From: Owenia fusiformis
Lineage: Eukaryota > Annelida > Polychaeta > Sabellida > Oweniidae
DNA length: 64,000 nucleotides
Direction: 5' to 3'
Assembly (NCBI GenBank): GCA_903813345.2
Contig: CAIIXF020000010.1
Coordinates: 23,169,740 to 23,233,739 of the forward strand
The stretch's first letter is position 1. Each line of letters starts with the position of its first letter. A program made the translations under genes and the position numbers. This document shows, piece after piece, positions 11,212-21,800 of the stretch. The notes under the pieces were generated by a model. It was not told the DNA's origin. It ran no database searches and saw only the letters and a program-made list of their open reading frames with translations.

Positions 11212-12552
11212 CGCAGGTTTTACCGTATATGTATACGGTAGTTTTGAAACGTTTATCTGATCTATTAGAGAATAAACCTAGAATATTTAAAGTCCCCGTC
11301 TAAAGCTTGAAAATATTTTTTTATCATTCATTTACTATTTGTCAGGACTTAAAAAGTGATTTTAGTGAGTTTTGAACAAAAAAAAAATTTTGAACAAAAA
11401 AGTTGTGAGCATTTCATTTCTCAAAAATTCAAATTTCCCGCCATTTTTCAAAAAAAGATGAAATTTCTTAATCATCAAATATTTCTTAATGCATTTCAAA
11501 AAATATTATCTTTTTAACACCAATGCAAAGGTTGAACAAAGGACACACTATTTCAATAATAAAATGCCATATTTAATGGGCCATTTTAATGTTTTAGCAT
11601 ATCAAAAATATTTTGAAACATTAGTGATGTCACTAAGGTACCAAAAACTTTTGAAAAAAATTGAAATTTTTTTTTCGATGTCAATCTTTTCTAAATATGT
11701 TAGACTTTCATAAAAAACCAATGTTGATTGTCTAACCAGGTTAAAAGGAAAAATAAATTATGTTTTAGATATCATTGTACCATTGGTTTCAATGAGAACT
11801 AAAATTCTGAAATGCATTTTCCTCAGAACAATTTTCATGCACTGATAAGTTCATTTCTCGCTTATTTATGAACCGATTTTCTTAATTTTTTCGGCAAAAA
11901 ACACGGGAGGATGAATGCTATGCATTGGTATGAATTGTGGCTAATTAGAAGATATGAGTGACCTCTAAAAGTTGGTTTTAAATAAATTCACAAATTTTGG
12001 AACAAAAAGTCTATCAAAAACCACTTTTTGAAATTTAAAAAAAAAGTTTTACATATCACACTTTGATAACATTGGGTAACACTACAATTTAAGCCAAAGT
12101 GGTTTAAACTTTATATGGGGCCTTTAAATGTCCCTCTTTCAGAAAACTCCGTCTCAAGTGTGGAAGGGTAAACTTTTGAAATTACATGATAAGATATGCT
12201 TACTAAATAGAAACTTGTGGCATACATGTTTAATATTAATTTTTTCTTGCGCCTCGAATAATTATACTTTGAATGTAATTCTAAAGGTGTTAATACCATG
12301 ATACTGATACAATTGCTTCCCGGTGAATCATATCAGGGAATATAGCCGATTTGATTGATTCGAAAATGTCTCTCTTCAGAAATCGTATTCAACTGGCTAT
12401 CGCCCCATTGCAATACATGTACTTGTACTAGTCGTTCCATTATTTTATTCCTCGACGATTTTAAATTGTAATTGAATTTAAACTTCATGTTTAAATATGT
12501 TGAATTAATTACGTTTCAAAACTTCCGTATACAAATACGGTAAAACCCTGCG
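11212..12552. mobile_element. TIR element, ~1.34 kb, non-autonomous
   Basis: Termini of about 40 bp are inverted copies: CGCAGGTTTTACCGTATATG with GTATACGGTAGTTTTGAAACG at 11212-11253, and the inverse at about 12511-12552 (GTATACAAATACGG, TAAAACCCTGCG). The interior is AT-rich with no recognisable transposase; short frames at 11489 (+) and 12111 (-) lack motifs. I see no clear target duplication. It lies inside the 5550..13837 element, to the right of the LTR retrotransposon. Confidence 0.7.
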
Positions 12553-12826
12553 GACAAGGAACGGTGGCCAAAATTGTTTCTTGTCGACAGATATTTGCCA
12601 CAGAGAGGCTGCATGTATTAGGCCAGCCCCAAACACTATTGATGTGTCGTAAGACGATGCTTACAACTGATATTCAAGTTTCTTCCTATTTGCGCCATTT
12701 TCGAATTCAACGGACGGCTGATGGATTAACATATTAATTTATGTCAAACTCACTCAAATATGCATGGAATATTGGCGAGACGGGTAATATTCATATTAAA
12801 ATGAATTGGTCATGAAATAGTAGTTA

Positions 12827-13234
12827 CACGCGGTCCTAACTTCGACCGTTAATTTGAATTTTTGACCTACCGGATGTTTGAAAATCAAGGATTAAGAGTC
12901 TCATACTGCACCGTTTTTCTTCAAACTTGTTCCATTCAAAGCATGACAAAAATCGCTTTCTGATGGTACATTATTCTCTTAAACAGAGTCCCTACTTCCA
13001 GCGGGATTTTGGTCCCCAGCGGTAAGAAGGCCTTCTAACAGCTTGGGACCAAAACGCTGCTAGAACGAGGGACTCTTTACAATAAAGTAATGCACCGACA
13101 GAAAGGCAATTTTGTTTTGCTTTTAATGGTATAGGTTTGAAGAAAAACGTTGCAGTATGAGACTCGCAATCCTTGATTTTCAAGCATCTGGTAGGTCGAA
13201 AATTCAAATTAACGGTCGAAGTTAGGACCGCGTG
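12827..13234. mobile_element. Foldback MITE, 408 bp
   Basis: Almost the whole element is a palindrome. CACGCGGTCCTAACTTCGAC at 12827 pairs with the inverse ending at 13234, and the match continues inward through GACCTACC, AATCAAGGATT and GTCTCATACTG to a GGACCAAAAC/GGTCCC core near 13000-13050. AGTTA at 12822-12826 and 13235-13239 is the target duplication. It has no coding capacity; the minus frame 12992..13207 is a by-product. Confidence 0.88.
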
Positions 13235-14060
13235 AGTTAAACCACCAGCCGAACACCGAGATATTTTAGTAATGGCTACACTGTTTGAAATATAACTGAG
13301 AAGTCCATTTGGAAATTGAACGTTTTTATACGATATTACATACTAGTCGTCTGTATAAACCCCGAATCCAATTCCTCCTACTAATTAACATAGGCCTATT
13401 TTTATTCCATATGTTTTCCAAAGGAAATGATAGAAAATGAAAACAATACGTGTAATCGTATTGACAGCTGAAATATATAAAAATCGAAATGATCGGAAAA
13501 TGTATGGACATGTGTACGGAATGATCACATTCATCTTGTTTTATTTTCCCGAGAATTTTGAACTAGTCTTTTTCTGTGCTGATTTGTTAAAATAAAGATT
13601 AAAAATTAGATTTTTGAGTTTGATCAATGGTTTATATCAAAAGAATAAAAATATTAATCATAATAAGTGGGTGGGGGAGATGAGTAATGCGCACGCGCAA
13701 CGAAGCATTTTAAGTGCAGTGTAACACCAAATAATTGCTTCGTTAGGTTTGGATAAAGCCAGTGTGGACACAATTTTTTCGCTAACCTTCGTTACAAAAA
13801 TGCTTCGTTAGACTCAACCCAGCAGTGTAACAGGTACCTAAGTCATCAAATAATTATTTTATATGGAAATCCAAGATGGCCACCAAAATGGGTGCCAAAA
13901 TGAAAATGTAACTACTGATATGAGGTCAAAGAACAGATAAAAAGTAATTTTGTAGACCGTGAAAGGGTTCGATGATTTTATCGTCTTAGTCATCAAAGAA
14001 TAACTTGATATGGACATCCAAGATGGCTGCCAAAATGAATATGTTACTATAACATAAGCT

Positions 14061-14165
14061 CAAAGAGCAGTTACAAAGTGATTTTGGAGACCATGTCTAG
14101 GTTTCAATGGTCAAGAACTTAAGTCAATGTCTAGGTTTCAATGGTCAAGAACTTTAAGTCATCAA
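14061..14165. repeat. Short tandem duplication in foldback arm
   Basis: ATGTCTAGGTTTCAATGGTC followed by AAGAACTT occurs twice in tandem with about a 38-bp period, a local slippage duplication inside a left-arm unit. Confidence 0.7.
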
Positions 14166-15516
14166 ATAATTATTTATTTGGATATTCAGGAAGGCAACCA
14201 AAATAGCCAATTGAAAATAAATAAATAATTTTGGAACATACTTATTTGGATATCCAAGATGGCCCTGATGGGATGTACTATCTCAATTGTACTTTCTTCA
14301 CCACAATGATGACCTGGATTGTGAAAGCAGAAAAGTATAGATGTCTCAAAGGGAATGATTGACACAAGACATCCTTCTTGGCGAGCCTTTATGGACATCA
14401 TGAATGTTATGACCTAGTCATTCCCTGGAGCATAATGGATTTTAAGCTGCTTGGAGAAGATGAGATGGCCAATTGGGCATGTATTTAGTGCAATCCAAGG
14501 AATCTTCAGCTACGTGGTATGCAAAAGAAGCTAATGTGCAATTATTCATACTATTCATGATGAGAGAATTACTCTGATGCGGGTAGGTAGTTACCAGTTT
14601 CACCACCAGGTGGCTGATTCGGGTCAGATAGCATGGCAGGTATAGCAGAAAGTTCCCTTAACTTGAATTTTCAGCGGTGTCAGTGGTCTAATTTTCATAT
14701 GACCCTTATGTATCTGATAGTTATACAAATAAGAATATATCCAGTAAAAGAAAATATATTCTGTCTAATAAAAGAAAAGATATTTCACTTTTTGTGATTT
14801 TATGACATGGGGTCTATGGAGAATCTCCCCGAACTAGAAATCACATTTACAAAGAAAATTAAATTTTCAAAGTTGATAAACACTTTTTAAAACCACATTT
14901 CTAGATGTAATTTTACCTGTAGATTTCAAATATGATATCACTTTGACCGAATTTTGAATTCTTGATGATGTAAATCAAGATTATTTCTACTCGCATCTGG
15001 GTTATTGAATGTCTGAAGAAGAGGCTGAAGAGAGGAAGCAACATCAACAGTAAGCAGGGATGACTTGCAAAGGTTACCTGGGAGTAGATAGATATTGGCA
15101 ACATTGGTTCCAATATTGTATCTTGTTTACCAACATGAAGGTTTGCAATACCTCTTAGGTTTATCCGATATATATTGTAATTTATGTAATTAACCTAGGA
15201 GAAACCCCAGAAACCCCTCCTTGAAGGAGCCCTGTATTCTTTTATGTGTACTCATACATAGTCATACAAGTACACACCGCAGCCTTTTTACAAGTTATGG
15301 ACCACTCAATCAAATACCACTGAGCTATATGGGTGGATAATCTCAAATAAACACTCCAAGCAGGGAGATAAATAGACAAAAAAGTCGATAAGTAACTTGG
15401 TACACTGGGAATCAGCTCTGGACCAAGTTAAACTTTGGTGTATGAGTTCTAATTGACTAAGTGTCAACTCATTTTGAACCAAAACCTAAATCTTAGATGA
15501 ACTGAAGATTGCCAAA

Positions 15517-15720
15517 GTTGAAGACCTCATTGACAAAGTAAGGTGAAAAGGATGGAAGGTGAGACACTTTCCAGTAGAAGTAGGCTTTGGAGGCTTCCGC
15601 GTTTCTTATCTAAACATCATGTTGAGAGAACTAGGTCTGCAGCCTGTGAACTTCAAGATGGCAATAAAGGAAATAAGTTGGATGAATGTGGCAATGTTCA
15701 CTCAAATCAGGTATAATTCT
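15517..15720 (+). pseudogene. Fragment of a retrotransposon-like ORF C-terminus
   Basis: One + frame reads VEDLIDKVR, a stop, then KGWKVRHFPVEVGFGGFRVS, LRELGLQPVNFKMAIKEIS and a stop. The PVEVG-x-x-GF motif with a following L..LG and A.KEI pattern is one I associate with the C-terminal end of LINE/RT-type ORFs common in invertebrate genomes. It lies in the centre of the outer foldback element with an in-frame stop and no upstream RT, so it is a decayed fragment. Family assignment is tentative. Confidence 0.4.
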
Positions 15721-15849
15721 TAACACTCAGAAAACTTAGGAGGGTGAGGTACTGATGATGGACAAAGAACAACTGGAACAAACCTCGACCACTTGTCCTT
15801 GAAAGATACAATAATCACCGGCCAACATCCTTCATCAATGCTTATAGAT

Positions 15850-16560
15850 ATAGGAACATATATATATATTCATTTTGGCAGCCATTTTTGTGACTTGGAT
15901 ATTAATATGAGGAAAGGTTAAGATGACTTAGGTAAAGGCTAAATTGAAACCAATTTATCCTGAAACCTAGTCTCAGATATCTCTATAACATTAATATCCT
16001 AAGTTTTCTATGTGCATATAAATTCATTTTAGCAGCCATTTTGTTGACTATTTTGGCAGCCATTTTAGATTTCTATATAAAGGTATTCTTTAATCACTTC
16101 AATTTATACATGAATGAAATCCTAACCTCTAAAACCCTACCATGGTCTGCAAAAGCACTTTTAACTGTTCAAGTACATATACTTAGATAGTTACATATTC
16201 ATTTTGGTGGCCAAATTGGATTTCTATGTAAAGTAGTTCTTTGATTACTTAGATCTAGATACAAATAAAATCCCCAGGAATTAAAACCTATATATGGTCT
16301 CCAAAGTCACTTTGTATCTGTTCTTTGAGCTTTTTGAGCTTAATTGATCAATAGTGACATATTTATTTTAACACCCATTTTGGCGGCCATGTTGAATTTC
16401 CATATAAAGCAATTCTTTGATGACTTAGCTTTTGACTTAAATGAAATTATTGACCCCTAAAATCTAGAATTAGATCTCAAAAGCACCATTTTTGCCTCTC
16501 TGTATGCTTACATAAAACTTCTTTTATTTGGTAGCAAGCATACTGGCGGCCATTTTGAAA
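15850..16560 (-). repeat. Subterminal repeat units, right arm
   Basis: Inverted counterparts of the left-arm units. GGC(G/A)GCCATTTT cores lie near 15876, 16025-16045, 16205, 16380 and 16545, spaced about 150-175 bp. Read on the minus strand they carry the same AAATCCAA-ATGGCCGCCAAAATG core followed by AGAACAGATACAAAGTGA. Confidence 0.75.
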
Positions 16561-16859
16561 AATGGGTGATAACACCCATTTAGCTACCACTTCTGCAATG
16601 CTATCACATATTTTCTTACTCTGGGGGTATTTACCTTGCCAAAAATCACAATGAGGCTTATTCCCCTGACTTGGTACCGATAACCCAAATTTTGGGGTGA
16701 AGCTGATGGACTAATAGTCTTGTACTGTAAACTATGACTATGAACAATTATTTGAGATGATGTCTTTATCATCTGCGATGTGCCGTTATTCGTCAATTGA
16801 CATAAAGTACAGAATTGCATTGCAACAGTGCCTAATCAAGTTAGACTAAACATACAAGA

Positions 16860-18690
16860 CATTAACTCAACTGAAAACATAATGCCAATATGGTTCCTTC
16901 AAGTCCATAGTTACACGTTGAACAAATCGTAAATAATTAAAGTGCTCGGACTCATGAACATGTCAGTAAAGGCATCTTCAATTGTCAGATTGTCTATGAG
17001 AAAAATCAAAAATCAAACACGAGGTTGAAACGATAGAAGATGATAATATTAAATATTATAATATGAAAAAGACAATGTTGACAATGAAGAAGACTATGTT
17101 GATATTGAGAAGGTGGTGTTTAGCTTGATATTGAGATGGTATTGAAACATAATAAAGTGTGAAATTGTGAGTTTGATTTTTATCAATGTATAATTTCAAT
17201 TAAAAGTTCGATAATATCGTATATTGATGATTCATAAAACCCAATACCGTTTGCAACTATGAGAGTATAAAATGATGACCATGGACTTTGTATACTAGAT
17301 CTAGGGTTATGCTGACCTAGTAAATATGTTATATCCTCTTTGCTGATTCGCATGACAATCTTGGGAGCATCAATGATGCCAGCGTCGTGTAAATCCGCCA
17401 TTACCCATACACGCTTCACTTAGTCACATATAGAGTATAATAAAACCCGATCTACTAAAACAATTCGTTTCACGAGACCTCGGGGACCCCCTTTGCGGAT
17501 TAATGTCTAGAGTGGTTAGGTTGGCGGATTAATCTCTCGTGCTACGAACTTGATATCATCAAACAGATGATGTACAGATAATTTGTCTTTTTTGACAAAC
17601 GGTAATTCAGTTTGTGCACGAGTCTCTAATGATTATCTATTGTTTTCAATATGAGAGACTTCATTTTGGGCCACAGGGATGTCATAGCGAATGTTACGTC
17701 GTCCAGGGTACATGTGTGAGATAACATCTGGTAAGTAACTGGAGATGGGTCCGTGACAAAAGTGCCCCGCGGAATTTAAAGGAGTCACACCAACCCAAGA
17801 GGTGTACATTAGGCCTTACTATTCGATGGACTAAGTTGAACGTTTTCCATGTAACATTTTGACGCATTAAAGAGTATATAGACAAGGATTCACGAATAGC
17901 CAAAGCTTGTTTCCCGAAAATATCAACTATTCAATTGTTTTTCAAGTTTCATTATGAAAGACAAATAATAGGCAGAACCATGGACTTTCTATTGAAAGCC
18001 CATGGCAGAACCTCAAAACGGCCCCTCAGTTCCATGTTCACTTTTCACCAAATATATTTCAAGAGTTTAGAAAATCAGAAACAGAGACTAGCGAATAGAG
18101 ACAGAGGAGCGCTGAATACATAACAACATAATAACGTATCAGAATGACAACACAACATTTGAAAAATGTAATGATAATGCTAACGTTAACGTTTTGCATG
18201 AACCAGTGTTTTGTAATATCTAATTCTCAATAGAGAATATATTTGAAGTCTTTTCAATGATCAAGTAGGTGATTTTCGCATTGAATCGTCTGCTATCTTA
18301 CATTGCCATGAAATATTGTTTCATTCACGCACTTTTTAGATTAGGTTACATTGATCGCCTTAGAATCTCTGTATCTAACAATGACAGAAATAAACAATGA
18401 CCCTTATTGTACTTATCTTTATTGTACAGTAAATAAATCGGAGTTACTATAGAATTATTAATTAATTAGGCGATGCAGTATTTCCTTGGATCATCGGCCG
18501 GGGTCCCTACTATACGATGAAGTTATAGAAATGGAATATTTTCCACACCTCGTGGAATAATCACCGGCATTTTCTTTGCATATAATAGGATCACGAATAT
18601 ATCCGCGATTATCCAAGAGGGGATTTTTTAGATCAGCACCTCTTCCAAGCGGTGTGACATGACTATAAGTCAACGCTTAGATTACGAATA
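16860..18690. other. Region upstream of receptor exon 1 (duplicated block, copy A)
   Basis: No coding gene recognised. From about 17390 to 17720 it matches 22610-22960 with many substitutions (shared GAGTATAATAAAACCC, TTAATGTCTAG(A/C)GTGG, GTGGTTAGGTTGG, TAACATCTGG). It should include the receptor promoter and 5' UTR, but I find no convincing core promoter element. Confidence 0.5.
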
Positions 18691-18817
18691 ATGCGAACAT
18701 CGTGCTTGTTTCTCAGCTTGTTGGCTTGTTTTATTTCGTTTAGTTGCTTAGATGAGAATGGCACTTATCTTATGCCCATTGTCGCCCACGTTTTTCACAT
18801 GACTTATGATCAATACG
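18691..18817 (+). CDS. nAChR exon 1: signal peptide and N-terminus
   Basis: ATG at 18691 opens [19 protein letters not shown], a good signal peptide, then DENGTY (an N-glycosylation sequon) and MTYDQY. It ends in phase 1 at a strong donor (G|GTGAGT). Joined to exon 2 it gives ..[19 protein letters not shown], and the total coding length becomes divisible by three. The intron to exon 2 is about 18.6 kb, so a missed small exon cannot be excluded; the phase match and signal peptide are the support. Confidence 0.7.
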
Positions 18818-21800
18818 GTGAGTTACACCCTATCAAAATAGGGATTTGATGAATCCCTTTAGGTGTTGATTGTGTTTGTGTTGTGTTGATTGTACTCGTA
18901 TTATATTTAATCATTTTTATCCAAACTCATACTTATGAACAATGAATAAACTGGTCCAGCCAATACAAATATTAGGACAATGTTATGTGACAGCTATAAA
19001 AGTTTTATATATGATGCCTTGATATTCTTACTTATGTCATTTTTAAGTGCAGTGTTCTACGATGGCCTGTTATTCACATTTTAGACACCAGTCAAATAGA
19101 CTAGATCTAGATCTTATTCCTGATATTATTTTTGACTTTTGGATATACAGATTTGATTCGAAAAGGGTTGCATATATTTCGACGCACATCATTCGTCAAC
19201 GGATTTAACATGGTGCAGATCAACGTATAAGTAGTAGTATATAAAATGACAGTAACATCCCGTTCTGCCACCAGCGTAGCAGAGGAGGCTCAGATAACAA
19301 AAGATCAGATACTGTGAAGTTAACTAAGCCTAATAGTAGAATACCACAAGATATGGTTAAGCTTTCATGATGCATTGATCAGAGCATACTGAGACGTATC
19401 GGCAACAGGCCACCTGAAAAGACTCACCTGAAGATTTGTTATCAAACATATCCTTTGATTTCACGAAAATGCAGCTATCTTGCATTTAAATCTTTGAAAA
19501 TATGTAGACCGATAATTTACGAGTTTAATGACCTGTTTGCTAAGATTTTGTTATCGAGCAAATACTTTATAGAAATATTTGAAGATGTATATCAATTTTA
19601 TATTTGGTCATAATCGTGTATCTAGTTTTTTTTATCTGAATTTACAGCTTTCTTAAATTTTTTACTTAGCTTTACTAAGAAATATAAATCACAAGTTCTG
19701 AAGTTTCAAATTTTGCCACCTGACATGTTCAGGGATGTTGGAACTTTTGAAGATTTGCACCGAACTTTTAAGGTGGATCCGGGCTATACCATTTATGATT
19801 GAGAAATAGGGATCGAAACTAGCCATAGTTTTCTCTTAGCAACTATTGTTAGATATGGAATTTTAGTGAATTATGGCATCGGCTTTGCAGATGGATGTTT
19901 ATCCTTTGATAGGCCTATGGACTTCGAAATTATATTTGTCTGTCCCGCATCATTTGAGACTGAATGCTTTATCTTGGATGAATACTATAGTATCTATAAC
20001 TACTTTTGATGTTATGAGTATTGGTAAACAATTTAAATTTATTCTTCAACATGTACAGTTAAACCTGTCTTAGCGAAGCTTCCTAGTCAACTCGTACCCA
20101 AGACAACTCGTACCCAAGACAACTGGTACCCAAGACAACTCGTACCCAAGATTATTTTCAGCATTATGGGTGCATATTAGGGAAAAAATTGAGCTTGTAA
20201 TGCTTTCATGTTATAATGTGAATCAAATAAGCCTCAATATTTTTTTGAATTTAGAAGACATTTTTTCTCAATGGATCAGTAAAGCATTTTTTATTAAATA
20301 AAAGAAGTGCTTGAAGTGCTTGTTCTCAACATTTTTTTGTCAAACATATATATAAATAAATATAACTACAACATTAGATCTGACACTTGTTCCAAACACT
20401 CATAAACATACAATATTTTTAAAAATGATTATGAATATGTGGAATAAACATATGTCTCTTCACTCGAACATCCTGAATCTGTGACCAATATAAAATAATA
20501 GTCAGGTTATATAAATTGACACTATCCAGCTCAAAATGTCACAAAATTAAATCAATTTCTTCCGAAAATTCTTCTTCAAACTTTAAACTATTCTGAACAG
20601 TATGTTACAATTATAATATGTATATCTATTCACATTCCCAGTCCAATGCTTGATTCAAAACAAAATATATACTTGGGTACGAGTTGTCTTGGGTACGAGT
20701 TGTCTTGGGTACGAGTTGACCAGTTACCTTAGCGAACACCCCTCTTTTGTGAACACCTATAGCTGTCCCTAGTGTACACCCTTGCTCAGCACATTCTCAA
20801 CTGAATTATGGATACACTGCCCTGTTTGGCTCTGTTTAGTGAGCAACTACCAATACTGAACGTTTTTTACTCTGCAAAAATGATCAATATACACAGGTTT
20901 TGCTGTATTGTAATAACTTCAGCATGATTATGAAATATCCATTGGTGTCGTTGCCTCAGATTGTGTCGTATTATGCTTCTTGAATGGTAGTCACGTTAGA
21001 TCATAGTTTAGGATAATAGGAGTTTGTTTTTCTTATGACTGGTGTACTCGTTGGTGTTTTCTTTTTGTCGCTGTGTTCTGTAATAATTTTTGGTACTTTC
21101 CCTTTGGTACACGTGCATACATATTTACATCAAAGTGGATATATTATTGCCAGCTGTGTAATTTACTTTGCCTTATTTTATAATTAAGTATCAATGTCAT
21201 CAATAAACGAATTTCTGTTAACCTCTTAATTCTACAGTCGCTTTTAAGATTGTTCAAGAATAGAAATTATTTTTTGTTCATAAATTTGATCAGGGGAAGA
21301 AGATATCAAATCACATAAAGCCTATTAAAAATGCTTCAAATATGAAATCGACAACCAAGATGAAATTGTATTTACAGATTTACAGATTTCCAAAACAACT
21401 GCTTATTGGGAGCCGACCTTGGAATTGGAAAGGAATTCAAATCTTGAATCGGGGGAATTTTGTCATGCATGTTGATTATGTTTTTCATCTAAAAACATCA
21501 ATACACTTTAATAAAACATTTCATTGACTATAAGATTGCACCATATAATCCCAAAAATATTTTTTATTTTCAAGCATTATCTTTGGATTAACACCCAGGT
21601 AATTTCATTTTTCAAACTTCAGAGGGCTATTCAAAAGCGTTGATTATGAATGATTCCCAGCCCTCTGAAGTTTGAAAAATGAAAATACCCGGGTGTTAAA
21701 TTGTTAATACACAGATAATCCTTGAAAATGAGAAATATTTTTTGGGGATTATATAGCGCAATCTTATAGTCAATAAAATGTTTTAAAGTGTATTGATGTT

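Larger units (their letters stand above)
5550..13837. mobile_element. Nested inverted-repeat DNA element
   Basis: The terminal sequences ACCCCTGTTACACAGGCC (from 5550) and, inverted, GTACCTGTTACACTGCTGG (ending 13837) form an imperfect TIR. CTAAG flanks both sides (5545-5549 and 13838-13842) as the likely target duplication; removing the element rejoins a continuous outer-repeat unit (AAGTCTAAG/TCATCAAATAAT). Subterminal copies of the palindrome-like CTTCGTTACGAAG and its halves cluster at 5579-5750 and 13698-13810. Without later insertions it would be about 3 kb. I recognise no transposase, so it is probably non-autonomous. Confidence 0.7.
4930..16715. mobile_element. Large foldback transposon, host of nested insertions
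   Basis: Two inverted arms match: left about 4950-5520 (+) with 13838-14270 after removal of a nested element, and right about 15850-16690 (-). Outer parts share TCGGTACCAA, the palindromic AAATGGGTGTTATCACCCAT (5049..; 16561..) and GCTTGCTACCAAATAAAAG. Further in, each arm is a run of degenerate ~150-170 bp units carrying CCAAGATGGCCGCCAAAATG, near 5231, 5401, 13867, 14014 and 14250 (+) and near 16545, 16380, 16205, 16045 and 15876 (-). The centre (about 14290-15850) has no intact gene. The exact ends are uncertain by tens of bases. It resembles foldback/TU-like elements; I cannot name the superfamily. Confidence 0.75.

Noticed and set aside
12992-13207. 71-codon minus-strand frame
   Set aside because: It falls wholly inside a palindromic MITE.
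17183-17903. Two minus-strand frames of 69-78 codons upstream of the receptor
   Set aside because: No recognisable motif or splice context, and the homologous block at 22.6 kb does not preserve the frames.
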